Shown: positions 34,901-47,254 of the stretch, in pieces
Layout: every line of letters starts with the position of its first letter
Numbering within the stretch: position 1 is the stretch's first letter
Source: Struthidea cinerea
Lineage: Eukaryota; Chordata; Aves; Passeriformes; Corcoracidae
NCBI GenBank assembly: GCA_013397865.1
Contig: VZTI01005557.1
Span: 304,662-368,661, forward strand
Reading direction: 5' to 3'
DNA length: 64,000 bases
Notes under the pieces: generated by a model
The model's database searches: none
What the model saw: only the letters and a program-made list of their open reading frames with translations
What the model was told of the DNA's origin: nothing
Position numbers and translations under genes: made by a program

Positions 34901-37900
34901 CAACCATGTGTGTTGTAGCTGTAGTGTGCTGTTACACTGATGAAAAATGGTATTTGCACCTTTAGAAGGTGATTTTCCATAGCTGAGATGGGACACTGGT
35001 TGGAAAAAATGATCCCAGGTTTTGCAGAAGAGCCGTGACTTTGCTTTGAGATATTTGGGTCAGTGCCCCACGCGCTTCCAGGAATAAGTTGAACCAAAAG
35101 TGATTTTGTTGGCTGGACTCTTAAATGGGCTAAAATGGGATCAGCATGTAGGGGCTTTGTGTCTTTAGGAAAAGACACACAAATCCAGTCTTCTGACACA
35201 GCTTTGATGGCAGGAGACAGTACAGCAGATTTTTTCCTTCTGAGACTTTCCTATTTGGGTGCCTCTGCCACATCCAGCAGCAGCCCCGGCATTCACGGAG
35301 GGATGAAGCAGTTCCAGCAGGATCGGCTTTTACCTCTGACAGAGCTGTGATATCTGGGATGGATCCCCTCGCCTGTGGGGCCCGGGGCCCCCCATCTCCT
35401 CTGCCAGCTCAGGGCAGGTGATGGCCCTGCTGGTGTCTCTCCAGCTCTCCCAAGACCTTGAGACAGCACAGAAAGGTGGCTCCAAGAGGCACTTCCCTCC
35501 GGCTTAGTGCTCCACTGGTGCTTTGCCAGTGCCAATTCCTTTCCAGGTGCACTGAAAGGTATCAGTTTTAATAATGTTTTAAATGGGATGGTTATTTCCA
35601 TATGGACTATTCCGCTTCCTTTAGCTTAGGTTATCTGTGGTACACAAACTTGTTTAATTGGGAAGGGCTGGATATTTGCATTCCAATGGGACCCTCTAGG
35701 TATAAAATCCATTGAAAAGTATCTGCAGGCATGTTTGTGTGGGATTTGGGTCCGTTTGCATCTTGCAAAGAATTGACAGATATTTAATTCAGAGAGGGAA
35801 GGATGTAGGATAATGTCCTCATCTCCAAGTGTAAAGTTTCTTTACAAGGAACTATGGAAAGCATAGATAATTCAATTTGCCCAACAGCATAGCCCAAAAT
35901 AGGGCACAGATTCCAACCTCTAATCCTTCCCTGCAGCCATAGGATCATCTTCCTCCTCTTGATCGTAAGGAAAACCCAGGAGCTGCTTGTGCTGTTGTGC
36001 AGGAAGGCAGGACGGGGCACTGCACCACGGGGATGGATTAGGATTATGAGGGGCAGCACCTGGAGTGCGGGGGCCAGGGAAAAGCAAATGCAGCAGTCAC
36101 CAAACCGGTCTGGCTGCCACAGCCCAAGGGAACACGCTCCTCCCAGCCAGCATCGGCCCACGGGGAGTTCAGCACAGAGCAGGACAGGCAGCAGGGCTCC
36201 AATTCACCTCCTGCCCTTCACACTTGGGTTTGGGTTTTCCTGCCTTTGTTCTTGGTGGGGCTGGGGGTCGTTCCTTCTGTTTTTTCAGATGCATCAGGGC
36301 CTCCTGCCAGACAAAATGAGCCTGGTTCTGTAGCACGTGTTTTGGTACATGTCCATTACATCCATTTTTCTCCTCCACCTGTCCAAAATAGGGCAGGGGT
36401 TGGCTTTCTTTTTTGGAATGGGCCTGAGAAAAATAAGTGAAAATGGAATCTCTTCCTTCCAAAAATTGTGTCCAGCTGAAAAGCTATCTGCATCACCAAC
36501 ATGCACTCACATTTACAAAACCAGTCTGGATTGTTCTGATAAATCTCTCAAAGATAACCAGGACAAAAAAGGGGAATTATTCCATTGAAATTGTAACAGG
36601 GAAATGCACAAGAACACCTACAGAATATGGAACCTCAGAAACTACAAACTCACTGTTGCATTTTGTGTCTGGAAATACTAGCAGATCCTGGTTTATTAAG
36701 TTCTGAGAAGAAAAATAATGAGAGGATTACTCAGTTGAGTCTCAAAGCACTTCAATGTGCTGAGCATGCCCCCTCTTTTTGGTTTTCTTTTTCTGGGAGA
36801 GAGGGAGGAAAAGGGAGGAAGAGTTGGGGAGCTTGGCACAGGGAAATGGCTCTTTGGCCCTCATTCCTCTGCTTTTGCTGCTGGGTAATTAGCTGGCTGC
36901 CAGCCGTGTATCTGGCTATAAACAGAATTCACTGCATCACCCAGGAATTGTGGGTGGTGGGAAGTTCTGCCCATGGGGCTGGGGATTAAGTGTGTTGGTG
37001 CTGGAGGATAGGGTGTTCCTGTGAAGAGAGAGCCCTCGACTTAGGAATGTGCTCCTCACAAAGGTATGCCAAAGCCCTGGGGCTCCCTGCATCGAGGGTG
37101 TGATGTAAGATACAGCTCTTTGTTGAGAGCTTTTCTCCTGACATCCTTGCAAGCCAGGCAGATGTGTGGATATCTCCCAGTGGTTACTCCTGGAAGGAAA
37201 CATTACTGGATATCCTAAGGGGTAAACAGTGCTCAGAGCTGAGTTCAGAAGCGTTGTCTCTGTTTTCTCCAGCTCTGAATGCGCCACTAACTATTTTTAG
37301 GGTGAAGCATCCATGTTTTATAAGCAGTGGCCAGTTTCCAGTACGGATCCCAGACCTGCAGAGGTGTCCTCTTTGAAATCTGGAGGCATGAAGAATCTGC
37401 CAAGCTTCGAGTTTCACTCCAGACCCAAAGCTCAGACCAGAGTCGATGAAGGAGCTGCCACAGGGAGATGGGAATGGATGGCTTGGAAGAGCAAGTGGCA
37501 AGCAATGGGCTCCATCCACAGCCCTGCTCCAAAGGCCAGGTCCTGGCCCCATCTGCTGCTTGTAGCCAGAAGAGATGAAAGCGGATGAAGGTGGTGGCCT
37601 CTCCTGAGGACGGCGAGCAGCCGTGCCCTGCCAGGACAAGGTGAGCACACCCTGCACCTCCCTGTGCTGCCACTTGCCTTTCCTGGTGTCCCTCACCCTG
37701 CTCTGCACAGGAATCTTCTGTTACTTGTTAGTCAGGCATGGAGGTGCTTTCTTCTGTAGCTTCTTTGGGCTGCCCGTGAGCTCCCTGTCTGTGATGAGGG
37801 AGATACCAAAGCCACCAGCCAAAGCTGTGCACAACTCCATGATTCCCTGTACTCCCTGCTTTGGCTCATTTGCAGTGCAGGACAACTGCTGCTTATTCCT

Positions 37901-40900
37901 CTGTGAATTGCATTTTCCATCCTGCAATTTTCATTCAAGCTTAGGATGAAAGCAGCTGCTGTTGTGTACGTGATAACAAGGATCTTCAAATATTTATTCC
38001 TAGACTTATTAAGAGTCTTTCTCATCATTCAGGCTGAACTTTTACCTAGAAGAGGTTTAGTTTCTGACAGGTTGTTTGAACGGATAAGGTCTTTAGTCCT
38101 ATATGGAATTGAGGAAGGAGAAGAAAAGAACCGATAGAGACAGACAGACAGCAGATGGATTCTTCCCTTCTTATCCCTACATTTATGTACACCAGCCTAG
38201 TGTCTGATATTCCTGGTTATGTGGGAATCCAGAGTCCAAGCAATGACCCTGCTTGGCTGAGATCAGTTACTTGCCCTTGGGTTTCCACATCTTCCAGGAA
38301 AATGCCCTGCTTTGAGAGAAGAGGGGCTCCTTGCTGCCTCCAAAATTCACAGCACAACTAGTGTTGCATGCTCAGAAATCCTCCTAGCCGGAGTTCTGGT
38401 TTTCTAGCTAATGCTATTTATGGGAACCTTTCCCTTCTGCTTTAACTGTGATAGGATCAAAGCACTGGGAGCAGAGAGCTGCCATTACACAGGCTAGGAA
38501 TTCTGTATTCCTACCTCAGATTTCGATTCAATTTGGGGATAGCATGGGATTCCTCTGAGGCCAATTAGCTTTGGATGTCAAATCCAGAAAACAATTTTCC
38601 TGTTTCGTGTGATGTGGGTGTGCCACAATCCTCCTGGCCTTGCCCCTCCGTTACCTGACCAGGCTGTGCTCCACCTCAGCTGCCCTTTCACTGGACTTGA
38701 GCTCAGCCTCAGTGCTTGTAAGGAACACAAAGTCCAGCCAATGCTTCTGCCTTTCAGGTTCCACCAAGAGCTCTTCCAGTAGCTCTGCCAGTGCATATTA
38801 AAATCTACTTACTGCCAATAAAGCACTAGTGATCTCTGCTTCAAGGGCACCTTTGATGTGATGATCTCAAAGCAAATCAGTTCAGGGTTATCCCACAGCA
38901 ATGCTATGGATGGAAACATTGAATGCGTGGAGAAATGAATCCTAAATTCACTGGCAAACTGTGCCATAATGGATGGTGCCTTATTCTGAGGGCCCAGAGC
39001 CTGGCAGCGATGCAGGTGTGAAGGATCCAAACTAAAACTGGTGTTACGGCATCTTCAGCAAACCAACTTTGTTGCTCTGGTGAGTCCAAGTCAAACACTT
39101 CATTTGGAAGCTCCCCTATAGAAAAGACACCCCAAGCAAACCTTTCCTGAACTTTGTCCCAGAACAAAGTCAGCTCCACTTGCAGGCTGCGGGCAGCAGG
39201 CTCCACGTGCACTGCTGCAAACCTGACATCAATCAGAAGGCGTTTGCAGCACTCAGCTGGAATCGGGGTAAGGAAAGGGCTGTGTGTTACTCACTTTGTT
39301 TTGGCAGGGTCTCACTTTGGTTTATCAGGCCATGTGCAGCCCCTGCACACAGGTCCCTCTCTGGGAAGCTGTGGCTGCTCCCACCAGCAGGCAGAGGTGG
39401 AAATCCAGCCTGGAGACACTGCCCTGCCCCAGCCCAGTGCTGGGGGACTTGGCCCATAGGTCTTTAGAAGAAGAGAGGTTACAGAGAGCTTTGGTTCTGG
39501 GGTCTCCACACTGCAGTGTGTTTTGGCTGAGGAGGCACTTCAGCCATTTCTGATGGGTTGAGTGTTCTAGTTCTGTCCTGCATCCCAGAGAGGCTGCATG
39601 CACAGGGACAGATGGCCAAAGAAGGGTGAGAAGTAGGGCTGGGAATACCTAAGGTCAGCACCTCATTTTCGGTGCAGTACTTGTACACTCTGCAGGATTA
39701 TGCAAGGAAAGCTTTCCCTCCCGTGTCATGCTTTGTCCCGAGCACTGGTGGTGGTGGGACTTACACCTTGGAGCATATTTGGAAGTATTTAAATCCTTCA
39801 CAGTTGTGATAGAGGAAGGGGAAAATGGCTTCTCTCCAACCACCCCAGGTGAGGAATATTTTCTGCAGATTGCCACAGGTTGTGATGCTTCTTTAAGGCT
39901 CGCAACTCCTTGAACACATGTCTCTTTTTAAGGGATGGATTTCCCTTCATGCTGACAGCCTTTCTTGCACTGCAAGTGGTGGAAAATGTAGGCAGTTCAA
40001 TGGAAACAGTCCCTAAAACTGAGCAGATTCTCCCATTTGTCCAGTTGGGCAAACATCTGCATGTGACCAGAGGTTTCTGTGTTAATCTCACCCTCTTGCA
40101 GTTCTGGGTTATCCTTTCATGTGAGCCATAGTTTGTATCTATATAAAGAGAAGCTTTAAACTGCCTCAAGTGAGGTATTTTTCCAGCACTTTAGCACTAA
40201 TTAATCATTAAAGTACCAAGATCAAAGGGTGGGGAACTACAATGTTGGTATGTTCTTATGATCACATTGTGGCCAGTTCCTCTCATAAATCCTGGTATTT
40301 TGTGAGTTTCAAATCAAATCTCCCATGGAGAATGATTTTGCAACAAGATGGTGGGCTGCTTTTCTCTGCACCTTTCAGAAGTGAAGGGAGCTTTGACTCC
40401 ATGAGGAATGCAGGGTCAGGCCCACAATAAAAAGACCAACCATTATTTTGGACATCTTGGCACCCAAACAAGCCAGTGATTTAGGCATGGATTTTAAAAC
40501 CCAATCTCACGGGGTGAGAGTCCCTGTCCTGAAGATCTGGTAGCTCAGTCAGAGAAGCAGTGAAATGGTGGGAGCCTGGAGCCTGTTCCAGGGGTAACTT
40601 AAGGCAGTTAAGGGTGTAAACTTCACTGTGAGCCACCAAGACTCACTACTGAAGTGCCAGAGTTACTTCTGAAAGTGAAGCGTTTAAAATAATGCTGCTG
40701 CTTTTGAAATAACGTAGCCTAAGGCTGTGACTTCAGCACAGCACGAACCTCTGTCCTCAGTGGCTGTGGCTGCTGTCTCCTCACCAGGACAGCCAGCCCT
40801 GGCACCTGCTGATGCTCCAGCTGCAGGCAGGGGCGTGGGCATGGCAGAGCCTGTGCCTCGGCTTGCTCCGATCCTTGCACCTTCCCCAGAGCTGGCACGG

Positions 40901-43339
40901 GGTCCTGCCCCCTGCAGTAGCCACAGGGCTCACTTTCCCTCTTTGGGGTTAACTGGTGTGCAATCTGCAGCACCCAAATGCTTGGGATCCGGGAAAAACC
41001 AGCTCTTGTGCCCATGGCTTATGAAAGATTGAGAGAGGAGCACAGGGAGTGCAAACAGGTCCTGGTGCTGGTGCCCACCTGTGCATGGGAACACCCGAGT
41101 CTGGCTGCTCTGGAGGTGAGACGGGGGCTGTGTTGCTTTTGTGGGGACTGAGCAGACCAAAGGGCTTGGTGTTTTGTGTCTGGAGCAGGAGACACTGGGG
41201 AGCAGCAAGCCAGAGGTGAGGCTGGGACTGAAGGAGGGGCACGGCAAGACGAGCACAAGCCAGCAGCACAAGTAATGAAGAATCTGTAAAATTAGTGGCC
41301 AGTAATGGCTGTCCTAGAAGCACACGGAATGGAGCAATAGCATTTCTGAAATGTCTTTTTTTCCATAATATGGGATGTTTGGAAAGGCCACTATTCCTCC
41401 TTTAAAAAAAAAAAAAATAATCCCTTTTTGCTCCTTTTCATTCTTTCTCTTGTGGGATGCCTGGGACTTGACAAGGTGGGCTCTTGTCCAACATTTGTTC
41501 TGACCTAGATTTTAATCTCTGCTTTTTTCCCCTTACCTTCTGCTTAGCTGGCTACTACCTCTAGAAGACATGCATATAATCTATAAAACATTTGTGTTTC
41601 CCAGTCATCTTAATTTCTATTTTCAGGAGATACTCAAGACTGCAACAAAGTTTTAAATTGCAATGACCATAAATGTTTTGAGCTGCCAGGGCCACCTAAG
41701 TAAATATAATTGTCAAGGGACATGCAGAGCTTTATTTTGTAACCCACTGGTGGTGACAGATCAAAAGTAAAGACAAAAGGAGGGAACAAACTTACACCCT
41801 GGGAACACTGGGACCTGTCAGTGATGCAGGGCAGGTTGTTGGAAGAACAAAGGTGCTGTGCAAAGTCAAATGTGGAGGGTCTTGATAACCTGTGCAGTTT
41901 ATTGAAAAAAATTTTGGTAGGAAGAGTGTCTGGTGGGAAGCTGGAAACACCACTTTTCATAGGGAAAGGCAGAGCAAGCCATTCCCTGTTGGGCGTTAGA
42001 ACCACCTGGTTGTCACATCTGTGTGCTGCCAAGGAGCACAGCCTTCCCCAGAAAGGAGGAGACGGCTCAGGGAGAGCTGAGCTTTCCCAAGGTGTGGAGC
42101 TCTGCCCTGCTGGCTCACCTGGCCCTTCTGCAGCCAGGCAGACCCACAGGGACAGGTGTTGGGGCGGATTTCCCTGCGTGTGCCATGCTCATGGGTGTGA
42201 TTGGAGCAGCACCGGCCAAGCACAGAGCATCCCCAGCACTTGGGCAGCCCTCAGCAGCGAGCACTCGGAGGGGTTATCCCTCTCCAAACTCACCAAGCCA
42301 CGTGTGTGCACACCCCACATTCTGCGGTGACTCCTTGTAGAGGACAAGGTGATGGTGCAGCCCCGCTGCCCCTCTCCTTCAGGTGAGCACCACCCAGTGT
42401 AATTCATCGCTAATCCTGTTTGATGAGCCAGAAAGAATGTTTCAAGAATGTTTCATCCCTCAGTAATTTTGTTAACCTCTCCTGGCAACAAAAAAAAGGG
42501 CAGGTAATGAAGGTGTTTGAAAGAGTGTAAAACCTAGAGAGCGTTTGAGAAGGGTTTGGAGGCGGACGCAGGACTTCTCCACATGACTCCTCACTTCATC
42601 TGGGACGTGGAAAAAAACACCAAACAATGTCGTGGGATACTAATTCAGTCCTTGGTTTCTTTCTTGTATCAATTCTGCTAACTGGGCCTTAAATTTGGGC
42701 CAGATGCGTGATGGTTTTATGATGTGGTACCGTGGGGAAGTCTGGGCTGGATCTAACGGAGGCTCTGCTAATGGGGCTGCTCCTTCAGGAGCTTGGGATG
42801 CTCCAGCTATTCACCGTGCCTCTGTGGGAATGCCTTCAGCAGGGATGAATGGTTGGGGGTACCAGGTGGACGAGGTGACTGGGGCTCTGTCAGTGTGGTG
42901 AGAAGAGCGGGACACTTTCTGACGCACAGGGCACCTCCCCTTTTCGGGCAGAAAATGTTAGGTTTTGTTCAGGTTCACTCTTGAGTTGTGTGCTGCTGCA
43001 GGAACCACATCCATGCATTGCCAGGGCACATCCTGCTCCTTGTCCAAAGGGACAAAACAGGCAAAGAGGGGTCATGCTCATCCCGGGGTCTCATTCCCCC
43101 ACAGCAGGGCTCAGAAGCAGCACAGCTCACGAGTCCTGTTTAGTGCTCGGCACTATCTTGCAATCAAAACCTAATCACGAGACTGTCCTGCTCCTTTCTG
43201 ATCATGTCACATCCCAAAAGCTTTGTGAAGGATCAACCAAATCTCCTGTGTTTTCATTTGCTAAGCTCAGTCAAGTGATACAAAGCCCAGAGCACTTTTT
43301 CTGCCAATCTGAATTTGCAGTGATTAAATTGCGCTGTTG
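34901..43339. other. Unique intergenic DNA
   Basis: No exon, RNA gene or interspersed repeat recognised over 8.4 kb. An A-run lies at about 41,403-41,416 and a short AGAC repeat near 38,139-38,151. Chance frames reach 174 codons. Confidence 0.5.
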
Positions 43340-43480
43340 TGAGGGTTAATTTTCATGGACAGACATGAATAATTATCAGTTAATATGCTTAAGAATCATA
43401 AGGAATATCTGGTAGCCTTTACAGCTACTTAGCTAACTGAAATTGGCATAATTCTTTTGAACTTAGGCTCTGTAATTCAG
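43340..43480. other. Candidate conserved non-coding block
   Basis: Compact AT-rich unique stretch with AATAATTATCAG and AGCTACTTAGCTAACTG-like cores, distinct from its flanks. Confidence 0.25.
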
Positions 43481-43828
43481 TGTTGTCTCTTTTTTTGTTC
43501 TCTCCTAATAATCTGCTCCCTGTCTTCACATCTTTTCTCCTCTTTACCCAGCATTTTTTTCTCAGACCAAATTGTTTTGCTGTCACCTGTTCTTAAACCT
43601 GCCAGCTGATAGAGAGATGGAGAACGTTTAGATGACTAAAAAAAAAGGACCCTGTGCATGTGTTTGTAGGTATAATTTAAAAACAAAACTAAAAAAAAAC
43701 CTCCTAAGGCAGTGAATTCTTCACAGTATAAAACTTCCTACCCTCATTGCTACTGTGCAGGAATTTGGGGCTGTGAGTGAGCAAAGCCACCTCAACACCA
43801 GCCTGTCGAACTACATGTGCTTTATGTA

Positions 43829-43850
43829 ATAAATAAATGCATTATTTATT
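43829..43850. repeat. Near-palindromic AT motif
   Basis: AATAAATAAATGCATTATTTATT is close to its own reverse complement, differing by one base slip. It also contains AATAAA on both strands. AT-rich sequence follows to about 43,880. Confidence 0.6.
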
Positions 43851-43880
43851 TTTTATATATTTAAAATGCAAATTATTGGG

Positions 43881-45099
43881 CCTAAATGACTGAATTCTAC
43901 AGCTAGTGCAATGCAGGGTGGCAAATTGTGATGCAACAGTTTATGTACTGAGGACAAACCATTCCAGTGGAATACAGAGCTTGTCAATTTTCTTCTGTGC
44001 TTTTGATAAAGGCAAATAACTTGAAAAGTTCTCTATACAAGACAGAACCACAGCAATTTCACTAAATTTACTAAAAATTAAGGGAAATACAGTCAAATAT
44101 CCTCAAAGAGTGGCATAAACCCAGTAACTTGTGACTCAGGACTGAATTAAATTCCAAGTGAGATGCAAGATCTCTTTATTAGGCAAATGTATTTCTGCCT
44201 AGAATTCTTCCAGGGGAAGAAGTTCTTTTACAGCAGAAACATTTTAAATACAATTTATTCCCTGCTTTTATCTGTTCTGAGGCCCTGTTAGCTGAGCAGC
44301 CTCAGTGCTGACCAACTCAAGTTTATGTGCTCACAGGGGTGTCAGCCATCGCTGTGTTCATGTGCCTGACGTGGGAACAGGAGAGACCATTACCCACAGC
44401 TCATTTCCTCTTTCCAGTTGCTTGGTCCCTGAATCCCTCAAGGAGGCCACCAGCAGCTCCCCTCTGTGGGGCTGACATCCCTTTGGGATGGAGCTGTGAT
44501 TATACCTGCGGGGTCTGGCCTGCAGCCCTGCCAGCACAAACCTCTGTGCTGTGGCACACGGGAGATGCTTCCTGGCTGCTTTCCAAAGCCCGGCATAGGA
44601 AGATGTGGAGAGGGTGTACTATCATTTCCCTGGCCACTGCAGGTGCGAAGAATTCAGCAACAATATTTGCTCTGGAGCCAAATTGCTCTCAGACTGCCTC
44701 CGATGTTTATTCAGTTGAGGAGAATTACCCAGCTCTTGGGCTGCGCAAATCACCGGGTAAGAATTCCCAGGCAGGCTATTTTTCTTCCTTTTATTTTATT
44801 CCCTTTTGAAACATATGTCTAGACAAGTGACAGGCAAACCTCAAACGGTTTGGTTGCGCTGTTGAATGGTACCTGAATATTCCTTCCCTCAGTCCATCCC
44901 CCTGGATGCACACAACCTGCCTCAGTTCCTGGAAATTGGGCCGAGAGCCTCAGGAGAACAGCCTGTCTTGTGAGATTTTCATCTCCTCCTGGTGTCGGAG
45001 AGTTCAAAGACCTTGAGGCTGTAGAGCTTTTGCAAATACTTTGCTCTTTGGATTTCAGATTCTGTTGCAAACCAAGAAACACCGGGAAGCATAAAATAG
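43881..45099. other. Unique intergenic DNA
   Basis: No gene recognised. A 160-codon frame at 44,327-44,809 has no family match. Confidence 0.5.
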
Positions 45100-45240
45100 T
45101 AAAAAAAAAGTTAAATATGTATGTCTATTACTGGCCAACCCTCCAAACCTTAATGTAACAGAAAGCCGTTCTTAATTCACATTACAAATGCAGTCTGATA
45201 ACAGGAGAAGTGTTTGAATCCCCTTTTAAGCTCATTTAGA
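45100..45240. other. Candidate conserved non-coding block
   Basis: AT-rich unique sequence with a TTCTTAATTCACATTACAAA core region and no repeat character. Confidence 0.22.
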
Positions 45241-45394
45241 CCTGGAGCTTACTGTCAGTAGCCGGCTGCCCTGGTGCCTGGGGCACGGAGCACTGCAGAC
45301 ATTGTGTAGTCCCATGGGATGGGCCATGCAGGACATTTTACTGGAACAGCTCATGGTCATGGTCCAAGGCTCTTTGCTGAGCTGAACAGATGCA

Positions 45395-45460
45395 GTTGGA
45401 CTAATCCATTTGATTCCAGTGGGATTTCACATGGGTGAAGTCTGTGGCTGGGCTGATGGC
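45395..45460 (+). repeat. Possible ancient amniote repeat fragment
   Basis: TGATTCCAGTGGGATTTCAC followed by ATGGGTGAAGTC resembles the recurrent tgacttcagtgggactt repeat phrase of reptiles and birds. Weak, short match. Confidence 0.3.
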
Positions 45461-47053
45461 AACATTTGCAGTACTCGGATCAATACCTTCCTGCTCTAAA
45501 ATAATGACAGAGCCAGCGCTATTTACTGGAAACTGTTAATTAAGGGTAAGTGAAGGCAGTCAGCAGTCTGTCCATCCATTTGATTACTTATTTGTCCAAC
45601 CAGTGCTGCAGCTGCTTCTATCCTCTGGGCAAGGGATAACAAAGTGTTTTGGTAAAGTCTGTCCCATTTACATTATGTCATAATTTAAAAAATTATTTAG
45701 ATGTGGGTTTTACTTTAGGAAGTCCTCCCAGGGACATGGTCCACCTCCGCTGGGGCACTTCCCTCAGGTTTTGTTCCGACGTGGAGGTAGGAAGGGGGTG
45801 GGAGAGGTCTGGTTCAAAAGGCACAGCTTTGGTGTGGCTCTGGTCTCTCCACCACACATTGGCTCGGTGCTGACACACAGCAAATACCTGAGCTGAGCCA
45901 AAGCACCTAACTCAGTGTGGCAGCGGACATTCGCTGCCATAAATTAGGTAGGAATAGGGAAAAACACTGATTTCTGCCATCCAGCAGTTCATTCCTGTTC
46001 TTATTCTCCAGTTAGCAATCTATAAAAAAAAACTATTGCAAGACTTGACTCTTCTCTCCAGAGCCGGTAACATCCCCTGTGCCAGGTGGAGCAATAACTC
46101 AAAATGGGGCAGACCTAGGAAAGAGTTAGATGCGGTTAGGAAGCAAATTCCAGAACTCCAGTTCCATTGCACCTGGTTCCTTACTCCTAAAGGCTGAGTA
46201 AGGAGAAACCCAATATTGCTGCTCTGCAGCAACACTGGAAGATTGTAATTTCCATTCCATTCGAATTTGAACATGAAAAAAAGCATTTATTTGGCTTGAT
46301 AAGTTCCACGCGTCCTTCCCACCTGTTTCCATTTTAATGCAAAAATAGAAACTCTTTAGTTCATATCTTGTTTCCAAGTTGGCAGAAGTCCCTGGGTCGC
46401 TTGGTATAACTATACTCTCTAACTTAGAGTATGATGTAGCTGTCTCTCTGTCTGAAGAGTGAAAAAAGAACTCTTTGGGCAAAGGGGTGCAGTGGTGCAA
46501 GACTGGTAATAGATGCCATAGATGGATTTAGGCTGGAATTAGACCCCGGTTCCCAACTACTGTTTGGAAAGGACATCAGGAAATCTGTTTATCAGGGAAA
46601 AAAAGATTATATAAAAATTAAGTTTCTGCCTAAGAAATGAATGCTTAGACCAAAAGAATGCAGGTAACCACAAAGACCCTCCCCAAAACCCTGTCCTTAG
46701 CTCAGTGTTACCAATCTAAGGGGAGCCACTGAGCTGTCCCAGCTTGAGGAGCTGCTTCATGTACAGCTTGTCAACATGGAGAAAGGTTCTTTTTTAAACT
46801 GTTGGTGATGTCAAAAATAAAAGAGCTTAGTGAATAACCCTGAATAAGGAGAAAGCATCTAAACAAAGAGGCACTGTGGAATTTACAGACAAATGCATGA
46901 ACTGGCCCACTGTAAAATGGACAGCATTGTATTCAAGGGTGCAGTGGCCACTTCCAGCCTTTCAATTATTTTTCCACCAAGCGTTAGAGGCTAAGTGCTA
47001 AAATAGATAAAAAAGAGGTGCAGTGATGGGATTGGATCTGTCCTGAAAGTTTT
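45461..47053. other. Unique intergenic DNA
   Basis: No gene recognised. Confidence 0.5.
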
Positions 47054-47254
47054 GATAGGTTCGGGCTGGACATCAGAAGGAATTTCTTCACTGGCAGGGT
47101 TGGTCAACATTGAAATGGGCTGCCCAGGGAGGTGGTGGAGTCAGCATCCCTAGAGGTGTTCAAAAAATGACTGGACGTCTGGTTGACAAGGAGGTGATCA
47201 AGGTTGGGCTCGATGATCTCAGAGGTCTTTTCCAACCTCAGTGATTCTGTGATA
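47054..47254 (+). mobile_element. CR1 LINE 3' tail
   Basis: A 5'-truncated insertion that keeps only the CR1 3' end. Hallmarks in order: GGGCTGGACATCAGAAGGAA, TTTCTTCACTGGCAGGGTT, GGGCTGCCCAGGGAGGTGGT, GGAGTCAGCATCCCTAGAGG, a CTCGATGATCTCAGAGGTC stretch, and the tail CAACCTCAGTGATTCTGTGA. It is moderately diverged and has no coding part. Confidence 0.95.

Noticed and set aside
37184..37708. 174-codon minus-strand frame
   Set aside because: Composition follows the local GC content and no family resemblance is visible.
41403..41416. A-run that might mark a processed pseudogene
   Set aside because: No recognisable gene sequence precedes it on either strand.
41821..42330. 169-codon + strand frame
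   Set aside because: No domain and no splice or promoter context; other frames of similar length overlap it.
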